A stretch of DNA of 7,056 bases from Thalassospiraceae bacterium. Its GTDB lineage: Bacteria; Pseudomonadota; Alphaproteobacteria; Rhodospirillales; Magnetovibrionaceae. Shown piece after piece: positions 1 through 4,569 of this stretch. The position numbers and the translations under genes were made by a program. Positions within the stretch are counted from its first letter, which is position 1, and each line of letters starts with the position of its first letter. Location of the stretch: positions 1 through 7,056 of the forward strand of contig DAOWFT010000109.1 of assembly GCA_030637845.1 (NCBI GenBank), in the 5' to 3' direction. The notes beneath the pieces are model-generated. The model searched no databases. It had not been told where the DNA came from and saw only the letters and a list, made by a program, of their open reading frames with translations.

Positions 1-149
1 ATTCCTTATTCATTACACAAACGTCACATATAAATAACATATAAGACGAATGCACAGATCAGGCGGATCTGGATTTTGGTCCAAAAGACCTTTACCAGGA
101 CCGCCGCCTGCGCATCTCTTCTATTTATCAACAATTTAAAAGAACAAAC

Positions 150-175
150 AAAAATCCGAGGTCCGTAAACCCCGG
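150..175 (-). terminator. Second terminator-like hairpin, minus strand
   Basis: On the minus strand, CCGGGG (175-170) pairs with CCTCGG (161-156) through six pairs including one G-U, with an 8-nt loop, followed by ATTTTTG (155-149). On the plus strand the same stem has an A-C mismatch and no U-tail. It lies directly behind the previous hairpin, so the two form a tandem leftward terminator or the 3' end of a small RNA. Confidence 0.45.
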
Positions 176-209
176 AAAAAATACGACAAACTGGCGGGCC
201 AGTTCGTCG
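176..209 (-). terminator. Rho-independent terminator-like hairpin, minus strand
   Basis: On the minus strand, CGACGAACTGG (209-199) pairs with CCAGTTTGTCG (194-184) across a CCCG loop. This gives 11 continuous pairs including one G-U, followed at once by TATTTTTT (183-176). A strong GC-containing stem plus a U-tract is the classic intrinsic terminator layout. It could instead be the body hairpin of a small RNA that ends at the next hairpin. Confidence 0.5.
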
Positions 210-220
210 CGTCGGAGGGG

Positions 221-249
221 GTTTTAGGCCCCCTAGGCGGGGTTGTCAA
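221..249 (-). promoter_or_regulatory. Candidate sigma-70-type promoter, minus strand
   Basis: Read on the minus strand there is a perfect -35 hexamer TTGACA (244-249), a 17-bp spacer and a -10-like TAAAAC (221-226, four of six consensus bases). It would start a transcript near position 213, just before two minus-strand terminator-like hairpins. No coding sequence lies directly downstream, so its product would be a short RNA. The -10 overlaps the hairpin formed by 216-221 and 229-234. This is prediction by pattern only. Confidence 0.4.
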
Positions 250-393
250 ACCTAAATTCTAAAAAAAATGAAATTATTTTAAGAACTTAGTTTTAGTCTG
301 GAATCGACAACAAGAAAGAGCCGCCAAGACCCGGGAGTATACTTATGAAATTCCAGGAATACAAGGCATTCCGGGGGGTTTAAGCGGCAATGG

Positions 394-426
394 ACACCAC
401 TTACCACCTTGATATAGGTTTGGTGT
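394..426. promoter_or_regulatory. Two-step hairpin upstream of the lipoprotein gene
   Basis: ACACCA (394-399) pairs with TGGTGT (421-426). Inside it ACCT (406-409) pairs with AGGT (416-419) around a TGATAT loop. The structure ends about 70 nt before the preferred start of the next gene. It could be a leader RNA structure or a protein-binding dyad; it has no U-tail, so a terminator is unlikely. Confidence 0.25.
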
Positions 427-498
427 ATTAAGCCTGCAAGGGCCACTATGGTTAGTGTCCAAAATCAATTTTGGACGTATCAGGAGATTTCCAAACCA

Positions 499-1020
499 AT
501 GTCATACAAATATATAGCGAATCAATCCCGGTTTTTATCCACTGATCCAGTGTCGATTCTGGGTAAATTAGGCAAAACAGCAGCTGCCTTGCTTGTGGTT
601 GGGGCCCTTGGTGCCTGTTCTGGCGGCTCCGTGCTTAGCTCCAATGCCTCCGAGCCCCAGATAGGGCCTGACGGGCAGCCAGCGGCACCAGAGAAATCCT
701 TCAACCGTTTTCCTGATATTCCAGTTCCAACCAACGCCAAAATGGATACAAAACGCACCCTTGTGTTTGGCAGCAATGAGTCCTGGTACGGGCAATTGGG
801 GCTGAATGCAAAACATGACAGCGACACAATATTTGATTTTTACAAACAAGAATTGCCCGGTTTCGGTTGGGAGGAAATAACCTCGGTGCGCGCGCCGGTA
901 AGCGTGCTTACCTATATGCGCGGTGAACGGATTGCTTCAATTCAAATTGAAAAAGCAAACATCACCGGCAGCTCGGTTACATTTACGGTTTCACCACGCG
1001 GCGGTGCCATACCCAAATAG
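499..1020 (+). CDS. Small predicted outer-membrane lipoprotein, unknown function
   Basis: Encodes about 173 residues. A hydrophobic stretch (residues 27-38) ends in the lipobox LGAC, with Cys40 as the expected lipidation site, followed by a Gly/Ser/Pro-rich linker. The compact domain from about residue 70 to 168 contains a FYKQELPGFGW segment. An 'FY..eLp..GW' pattern is common in small lipoproteins whose role is not known. The start is uncertain. ATG 499 has AGGAG 12 nt upstream. ATG 448 is preceded by AAGGG at 5 nt but gives a 56-residue leader. GTG 550 would give a textbook 22-residue signal but has no clear ribosome site. The gene converges on a TPR/SPOR lipoprotein. The protein is probably anchored to the inner leaflet of the outer membrane. 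No function is assigned. Confidence 0.8.
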   Translation: MSYKYIANQSRFLSTDPVSILGKLGKTAAALLVVGALGACSGGSVLSSNASEPQIGPDGQPAAPEKSFNRFPDIPVPTNAKMDTKRTLVFGSNESWYGQLGLNAKHDSDTIFDFYKQELPGFGWEEITSVRAPVSVLTYMRGERIASIQIEKANITGSSVTFTVSPRGGAIPK

Positions 1021-1066
1021 AAATGGCCCAAATAGAAATGGCCTAAATAGAAATGGCCTAAATAAA
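1015..1066 (+). repeat. 15-bp tandem repeat spanning the stop codon
   Basis: The unit AAATAGAAATGGCCY occurs at 1015-1029, 1030-1044 and 1045-1059, followed by a partial copy from 1060. The first copy includes the TAG stop of the lipoprotein gene. Because 15 is a multiple of three, each later copy carries an in-frame stop (TAG 1033, TAG 1048, TAA 1063). It looks like recent replication slippage of the gene's last codons. Confidence 0.85.
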
Positions 1067-1081
1067 ATTCACCCCAACAAC

Positions 1082-1120
1082 AAAAAAACCCGCCGGCATT
1101 TTCATGCGGCGGGTTTTTTT
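1082..1120. terminator. Bidirectional intrinsic terminator
   Basis: Seven A plus CCCGCC (1082-1094) pair with GGCGGG plus seven T (1108-1120), a 13-bp outer stem. Inside it, GCAT (1096-1099) pairs with ATGC (1104-1107) around a TTTC loop, with G1095 bulged. The A-tract and T-tract make it work in both directions. It sits between two convergent genes that end at 1020 and 1132, so it should terminate both. Confidence 0.92.
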
Positions 1121-1131
1121 ATAACTCTAAA

Positions 1132-2472
1132 TCAATTGAAATTAATTGTTGTCGGATCGCAGTACTGTCTTTTTTGTTTCAATGTTTTGCAAACAGAAAC
1201 CGCTTCGCTGTTTGATGAAAGCGGCCCTGCTTTCAGGCGATAGAAAACGCCCTTGGGACTGCCAAGGTCAACACGTTCGATGACATTTTCCAAGCCGCCC
1301 AACTGTGAGGAAAATCTTGCTTGCAATTCTTTCCAGCCGCGTTCGGCGGCCTTGGTCTGGCGGTATGACGCAAGATGCACACCGGGTTGAAAGCCGGATA
1401 ATTTTTTCGGTGCCGCTGCGCTAGCGCCAAGCGTTTGTGGGGCCTGCGTTTGTATGTTTGATTGCATGACAGCAGTTGGCGCCTGCATTGATCTTTCTAT
1501 GGCACCGCGTTCGCGGGCGTATTCATCTCCGGTTATGATGTCGGCTTGCTTGAGGAACTCAAGCCTGCGAATGGCGTCTGCGGCGCTCATCAAATCCTTG
1601 GGCGGTGATGGAGGCATGGTAACGTTTGCGGGCTTTTCCGGCATAAGTGCATCCAGTATCATTGCCCGTTCCGATCCATGCTGGCTAACTGATATCGCCT
1701 GCATTTCCAGCGCCCTGCCGATTGCGCGAAGGCGGTTTGATATTTGACCTGCGGGCGGAACCGAGCGCTCAAGTCCGGCTGCCGGTGGCTTTGATGAAAG
1801 CGGTAACAACGCGCCAATATTTACCTGACGTCTTGCGGCGAATTCGCCTTGGGTTATCAGGCCCTGCTCGGTAAGTGAGCGCAATGTTTTGAAACGCTCA
1901 ACAATATTTATATCTGTATCGGCAAAACGTATCTCACCGGCGGCAATACGATTGGTCGCCACCGATTGTGTAGATGGCGTAACGTACATCTGAGATTTTG
2001 GCATTACATCACCGGTATCTGCCGCCACCGCCGTGGCCGCAGATGGCCCGGGCGCAGCGCCACCCATAAGCGTCAAATTAATATTGGCCAATTCGTTAAT
2101 TGATTGCGGCTGGCTACCTGTCCAAAGAACTATTTCTTCATCCGGTTGCGGTTGGATGCTTAGAATGCGTTCATAGTATTGACGAGATTTTCTCGACTGA
2201 CCGGTATTTTGATAAACAAGGGCCGAGCCAAAAAGCGCGTGCACATCATTGGGGTTTAAGGACAAGGCCCTGTCAAAAAACCCCAGCGCCTTTACGTTGT
2301 CGCCCTTGGTTAGTTCGGCAAGACCGAGTTCGGCAAAATCGTTTTCGGCAATCGGGCCGTCTGCCCAGAAGGCATTATCGTTAAAGGCGCCTTCTTGAAA
2401 TGTGCTGCATGCGCCAAGCGACAATATTGCAAGTGCCGCTACGCCTGTTCTTATATGGGTCCCAATAGACAT
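1132..2472 (-). CDS. TPR- and SPOR-domain lipoprotein
   Basis: Encodes about 446 residues. From ATG 2472 the signal peptide is 21 residues long, ending in lipobox SLGAC with Cys22. An in-frame ATG at 2493 adds seven residues but lacks a ribosome site, whereas ATG 2472 has AGGGGG 12 nt and AAAGG 2 nt upstream. Domains: a TPR-like helical pair (about 45-111, with ALGFFDRALSLNPND), two short SHOCT-like segments (about 191-219, LTEQGLITQGEF; and 298-328, LKQADIITGDEY), Ala/Pro-rich linkers, and a C-terminal SPOR domain (about 363-441, with GVHLASYR and YRLKAGPL). SPOR domains bind denuded septal peptidoglycan, and TPRs mediate protein contacts. The protein is therefore likely a periplasm-facing envelope lipoprotein acting at or near the wall; its partner is unknown. 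It lies downstream of, and in the same direction as, the secreted protein gene, but 205 bp away. Confidence 0.87.
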   Translation of the reverse strand: MSIGTHIRTGVAALAILSLGACSTFQEGAFNDNAFWADGPIAENDFAELGLAELTKGDNVKALGFFDRALSLNPNDVHALFGSALVYQNTGQSRKSRQYYERILSIQPQPDEEIVLWTGSQPQSINELANINLTLMGGAAPGPSAATAVAADTGDVMPKSQMYVTPSTQSVATNRIAAGEIRFADTDINIVERFKTLRSLTEQGLITQGEFAARRQVNIGALLPLSSKPPAAGLERSVPPAGQISNRLRAIGRALEMQAISVSQHGSERAMILDALMPEKPANVTMPPSPPKDLMSAADAIRRLEFLKQADIITGDEYARERGAIERSMQAPTAVMQSNIQTQAPQTLGASAAAPKKLSGFQPGVHLASYRQTKAAERGWKELQARFSSQLGGLENVIERVDLGSPKGVFYRLKAGPLSSNSEAVSVCKTLKQKRQYCDPTTINFN

Positions 2473-2677
2473 GACCTTTGATGTCCCCCTCATGTATATA
2501 ACGTATATGACGATAAACCCGGGCTAAATCCGGGGCGCAGGTTCGTTTCCACGCCTCCCCCGATTGCCATAATTAGTAAACTGATTCGCCCAGCTAGCGT
2601 AAACTAAAAGCTGACCCCCGGTAAGCCTCATAGGGGTATATATCCATTAAAATTGGCGTAAATACTGGGGTTATGGC
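2473..2677. other. Intergenic region upstream of the TPR/SPOR gene
   Basis: No gene is visible. It holds a near-perfect 9-bp tandem duplication (GTATATAAC 2494-2502, GTATATGAC 2503-2511) directly upstream of the lipoprotein start. It also has a small hairpin CCCGG/CCGGG (2518-2522 with 2530-2534) and a weak ACCCC/GGGGT pairing (2614-2618 with 2633-2637). None is followed by a convincing U-tract. A promoter for the downstream gene is expected here, but I cannot place one with confidence. Confidence 0.4.
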
Positions 2678-3205
2678 CTATTTTTCCCTTGCATTAAGCA
2701 GCTCTTTCATGCGCTGCTCATATTCCTCCAACACACGTCCGCAACCTTGAGTGGTGGCAAAAGGCAGGCGCGACATGGCCCCCTTGGCAAGGCGCTTGCT
2801 GCCTTCCAGCAGTATTGCTTCGGTTACCATAACCTTGCCCATGCTTCGGTTTATATGGGGAACAAGCTTTGCCCCCACCCCTTCCAGCTGGAGGCGACGA
2901 TCCGGGCCGATAGTTAGCGGATATTTATTAAAAAACGCGATCAGGGTTTCACGAACACGGGGTGCCTTTTGACAGAATGTCGGCACGTCTTCGGCATATT
3001 TTACCGTATAAATAGACGTTATGGCCCTGCTTTCAGTTAGGCCGCGGGCATTTTTTGCCGGAACCATTACGAACTGCAACTGAATGTGTGAATCCTCTCC
3101 CGGCAACTGGGCACCTGCATCAAGGGGAGTAAATAAAACTGAAAAGACGCCAACAAAAGCAAGGGCGAAGGCGAGAGTGGGCGTAAAAAATATTCGGTAA
3201 AACAT
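2678..3205 (-). CDS. Secreted protein of unknown function
   Basis: Encodes about 175 residues. A signal peptide (MFYR, a long hydrophobic core at residues 5-27, then DAGA before QLPG) predicts cleavage near residue 32 and export to the periplasm. No lipobox is present. The mature part has two cysteines (78 and 155), a beta-rich centre (about 39-70) and a charged C-terminal helix (156-175). The layout of short beta segments, then 'vRetliaffnkypl', then an 'LVPHINR..GKVMVTEAIL' stretch recalls the C-terminal part of FliL-type proteins. This is a weak resemblance and not an assignment. ATG 3205 was chosen because AACAGG lies 9 nt upstream. An earlier in-frame ATG at 3259 has no ribosome site and would overlap the preceding small ORF. 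It probably ends the alaX transcript. Confidence 0.75.
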   Translation of the reverse strand: MFYRIFFTPTLAFALAFVGVFSVLFTPLDAGAQLPGEDSHIQLQFVMVPAKNARGLTESRAITSIYTVKYAEDVPTFCQKAPRVRETLIAFFNKYPLTIGPDRRLQLEGVGAKLVPHINRSMGKVMVTEAILLEGSKRLAKGAMSRLPFATTQGCGRVLEEYEQRMKELLNAREK

Positions 3206-3234
3206 TCTGCAAAACCTGTTTTCTAGAGCGCCCC

Positions 3235-3372
3235 TCAAAGAGAGGCTACCATAACACATATATTTTTGTCACGCTTTGCGCCTGTTTCCTGTGCCAAAAA
3301 AAGGTCTTTCGCCGTGTCAATTTCATCGGAAGATACGGCTGTGGATATGGTGACTTTTGCATCAAAACCCAT
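3235..3372 (-). CDS. Small 45-residue ORF between alaX and the secreted-protein gene
   Basis: The ATG at 3372 is preceded by a purine-rich GGGGAGGG (3382-3375) that begins just after the alaX stop. The frame runs 45 codons to a TGA at 3235-3237. The start is MGFDAKVTISTAV, the middle is acidic (SSDEID) and the end is KNICVMVASL. The composition looks like a soluble folded peptide with no signal or membrane segment. It fills the alaX to secreted-protein gap neatly, 15 nt after one gene and 29 nt before the next. I recognise no family. The SD-to-ATG spacing is short (about 3-4 nt), and the ORF may be a chance frame or a remnant of a longer gene. Confidence 0.45.
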   Translation of the reverse strand: MGFDAKVTISTAVSSDEIDTAKDLFLAQETGAKRDKNICVMVASL

Positions 3373-3387
3373 CACCCTCCCCTTTTT

Positions 3388-4095
3388 TTATTCCACCAAA
3401 TGTATATTGATCCTGCGGTTTTGTTTGCCCTTGTTTTCAATTTTGCCAATACGCACGGCGCCGATTTCCCCGGTTGCGGCAACGTGGGTTCCGCCACATG
3501 GCTGCAAATCAACCCCGTCGACATTTATAATCCTGACGCTACCAGATCCGCGCGGTGGCGAGACCGAAAGTGAGCGCACCAAATCAGGATTGGCGTCCAG
3601 CTCTGCATCGCTTATGGATGAAATGGAAACCGGATGATTTTCTTTGATTAAACGATTGAGGTCTTGGCCCAGCTTTTCCTTGTCCGGGCTTTCGGAAATA
3701 TTAAAATCGACCCGGCTTTTTTCCGCACCTACTTGTGCCCCGGTGATGGAGCCATCCACCAGTGCGCAAAGCAAATGCAAGGTGGTGTGCATTCGCATAT
3801 GTTTGAAGCGACGATCCCAGTCAATCTCCAGCGTAACCATGTCGCCGACCTTGGGTATGGTGGTTACATCTTCTGCCAGAACATGGATAATCGCACCATT
3901 TTCACCCTTGAGCGTATCAATCACGCTTAGCTCGCTACCGTACTGGGTGCGAATAATTCCACTGTCGCCGGGCTGGCCGCCGCCACTGGGATAAAAAACT
4001 GTGCGATCAAGTTCGATGCCGCCATCAACCGATGTGACCACTTTCGCTTCGCATGATTTAAGATAAGAATCTTCCCGGAAAAGCTCTTCGCTCAT
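3388..4095 (-). CDS. AlaX-type alanyl-tRNA editing protein
   Basis: A stand-alone homologue of the editing domain of alanyl-tRNA synthetase; such proteins hydrolyse tRNA-Ala mischarged with Ser or Gly. Counting from ATG 4095 (235 residues), the fold shows the N-terminal glycine-rich FYPSGGGQPGD (34-44), then the zinc-binding pair HTTLH (His103 and His107) and CGGTH (Cys200 and His204). All four metal ligands are present, so it should be active. The length fits the medium AlaX class, which lacks the long C-terminal extension. An in-frame TTG at 4107 would add four residues, but neither start has a strong ribosome site, and a possible promoter at 4113-4141 favours the ATG. It is probably first in a transcript with the 45-residue ORF and the secreted protein. 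The cytosolic enzyme call is firm; whether it prefers Ser or Gly is not visible. Confidence 0.92.
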   Translation of the reverse strand: MSEELFREDSYLKSCEAKVVTSVDGGIELDRTVFYPSGGGQPGDSGIIRTQYGSELSVIDTLKGENGAIIHVLAEDVTTIPKVGDMVTLEIDWDRRFKHMRMHTTLHLLCALVDGSITGAQVGAEKSRVDFNISESPDKEKLGQDLNRLIKENHPVSISSISDAELDANPDLVRSLSVSPPRGSGSVRIINVDGVDLQPCGGTHVAATGEIGAVRIGKIENKGKQNRRINIHLVE

Positions 4096-4109
4096 TTGTT
4101 TGCTCAATT

Positions 4110-4147
4110 TTATTTAAAGGAACTATGGTTATTTAAGGCAACTATGA
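4110..4147. repeat. 19-bp imperfect tandem repeat
   Basis: TTATTTAAAGGAACTATGG (4110-4128) is followed directly by TTATTTAAGGCAACTATGA (4129-4147), identical at 16 of 19 positions. It lies immediately upstream of alaX. It may be a slippage duplication or paired binding sites. Confidence 0.8.
4113..4141 (-). promoter_or_regulatory. Candidate alaX promoter
   Basis: On the minus strand TTGCCT (4136-4141) and TTTAAA (4113-4118) are separated by 17 bp, each with four of six consensus bases. Transcription would begin near 4106, leaving a leader of about 11 nt before ATG 4095. It is built from the two copies of the 19-bp tandem repeat. Weak pattern evidence only. Confidence 0.25.
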
Positions 4148-4160
4148 CCCCGGATGCCCA

Positions 4161-4190
4161 GATGCGCAATGATGCGCAATGATGCGCAAT
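4161..4190. repeat. Three perfect 10-bp tandem repeats with TGCGCA cores
   Basis: GATGCGCAAT is repeated exactly at 4161-4170, 4171-4180 and 4181-4190, with a degenerate partial copy just before (GATGCCCA, 4153-4160). Each copy centres on the palindrome TGCGCA. A 10-bp period places the cores on nearly the same face of the helix. The array lies between the DUF1127 stop and alaX, so it could be upstream control DNA for alaX or a simple slippage array. Confidence 0.9.
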
Positions 4191-4206
4191 TAGAACAAAC
4201 GAAACC

Positions 4207-4452
4207 TTAAGCCCGCCAAAAAGGCTTCGATGCTTCTAACATAATATCCTGCCGGCTTAGGCCAATGTCATCGGCCATTCTATCATCCATTTCGGCCATG
4301 GCGCGCCGTGTCGATGTCCTCTGCTGCCATAGGGTCAGCAGGCTTAAGGTTTTCAGGGCCTCATTTGCCGCCAGGCGCTTGCCCTCGCCTATCCACTGAC
4401 CCCATGAAAGAGGGGTGGTATGAATTGTATCGGTACAATTGTTATAATTCAT
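4207..4452 (-). CDS. DUF1127 (YjiS-like) small protein
   Basis: Encodes 81 residues. The C-terminal half (about 41-80) is the DUF1127 signature: LWQQRTSTRRAMAEMDDRMADDIGLSR, ending in KPFWRA. This is an arginine-rich helix-turn motif with the typical 'L..Md.rml.DIGlsR' core. DUF1127 proteins are short cytosolic proteins abundant in alphaproteobacteria; some have been linked to RNA turnover and to phosphate or carbon metabolism. The role of this one is not known. ATG 4452 was chosen because AAGGAG lies 8 nt upstream; an earlier in-frame ATG at 4530 would run through the promoter region. It is divergent from a MocR regulator, with 117 bp between the starts, which suggests that regulator controls it. 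The N-terminal 30 residues are not conserved in any way I recognise. Confidence 0.88.
   Translation of the reverse strand: MNYNNCTDTIHTTPLSWGQWIGEGKRLAANEALKTLSLLTLWQQRTSTRRAMAEMDDRMADDIGLSRQDIMLEASKPFWRA
4423..4440. promoter_or_regulatory. Dyad AATTGTA-TCGG-TACAATT within the DUF1127 5' coding end
   Basis: A perfect 7-bp inverted repeat with a 4-bp centre, lying 12-30 bp inside the DUF1127 reading frame. Its right arm repeats the TACAAT box found twice in the upstream promoter, so it may be a downstream operator. It could also form a hairpin near the start of the mRNA. Confidence 0.4.
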
Positions 4453-4475
4453 CACAATTACTCCTTTCGTTTCCA

Positions 4476-4505
4476 TACAATATAGGGTAAGTTTGGGTAC
4501 AATAT
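4476..4505. promoter_or_regulatory. Direct repeats TACAATAT, candidate MocR operator
   Basis: TACAATAT occurs at 4476-4483 and 4498-4505, 22 bp apart (about two helical turns). The same TACAAT core recurs at 4434, another 42 bp (four turns) away. Known MocR regulators such as GabR and PdxR bind direct repeats in divergent promoter regions, so this arrangement suits the neighbouring regulator. One copy lies in the spacer of the predicted DUF1127 promoter and the other just past its -10. That placement fits repression. This assignment is an inference. Confidence 0.45.
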
Positions 4506-4512
4506 CAGTCAA
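4484..4512 (-). promoter_or_regulatory. Candidate DUF1127 promoter
   Basis: On the minus strand TTGACT (4507-4512, five of six consensus bases) is followed after 17 bp by TACCCT (4484-4489, only three of six). The weak -10 is typical of a promoter under control. It would give a leader of roughly 25 nt before the AAGGAG and ATG 4452. Confidence 0.35.
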
Positions 4513-4520
4513 TGTAATTA

Positions 4521-4548
4521 TTGATACCATGACAATTTAAACGATAAC
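4521..4548 (+). promoter_or_regulatory. Candidate promoter of the MocR gene
   Basis: TTGATA (4521-4526) and GATAAC (4543-4548) are 16 bp apart, with about four of six consensus bases each. The start site would fall near 4555, leaving a short leader that holds the AAGGG at 4557-4561 before ATG 4570. Confidence 0.3.
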
Positions 4549-4569
4549 CACAGGGCAAGGGCAAATAAC

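Larger units (their letters stand above)
150..213 (-). ncRNA. Candidate small minus-strand RNA with two hairpins
   Basis: Starting from the TTGACA/TAAAAC pair just upstream, a minus-strand transcript of about 65 nt would contain two stem-loops. The first pairs 199-209 with 184-194 (11 bp, loop CCCG). The second pairs 170-175 with 156-161. Each has one position that is A-C on the plus strand but G-U on the minus strand, so both fold better as minus-strand RNA. Both are followed by runs of U. The alternative is that these are simply tandem terminators for a longer leftward transcript. No known RNA family is recognised and the 5' end is a guess. Confidence 0.33.
1..447. other. Structured non-coding region, no supported protein gene
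   Basis: No reading frame of useful length is open on either strand. The stretch is rich in short inverted repeats: 51-57 with 108-114, 60-66 with 104-110, 78-82 with 98-102, 156-161 with 170-175, 184-194 with 199-209, 216-221 with 229-234, 353-360 with 368-375, and 394-399 with 421-426. An octamer ACATATAA occurs twice (26-33 and 37-44). Several stems pair fully only on the minus strand, where an A-C mismatch becomes G-U, which points to minus-strand RNA. I recognise no Rfam family here; the conserved cores of SRP RNA, RNase P RNA and tmRNA are absent. Confidence 0.6.

Noticed and set aside
1..447. 6S, SRP, tmRNA, RNase P RNA or a TPP riboswitch
   Set aside because: I looked for their conserved core sequences on both strands and did not find them; only generic hairpins are present.
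923..1243. Plus-strand open frame with Asn-rich repeats
   Set aside because: It overlaps the lipoprotein 3' end, the tandem repeat, the terminator and the 3' end of the convergent gene. The Asn repeats come only from the 15-bp DNA repeat, so it is a shadow frame.
3206..3259. Longer N-terminus of the secreted protein from ATG 4 codons beyond the small ORF stop
   Set aside because: It would put 18 polar and charged residues ahead of the signal peptide, lacks a ribosome site and overlaps the small ORF.
3266..3637. Plus-strand open frame of 123 codons
   Set aside because: It is antisense to alaX and to the small 45-codon ORF. alaX has intact zinc-ligand motifs, and this frame has no recognisable domain.
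4161..4190. CRISPR array or plasmid-type iterons
   Set aside because: The repeats are 10 bp with no spacers, and no cas or replication initiator gene is nearby.
4453..4530. Longer DUF1127 N-terminus from ATG 4530
   Set aside because: It has no ribosome site and would translate through the predicted promoter and direct repeats. ATG 4452 has AAGGAG at 8 nt.
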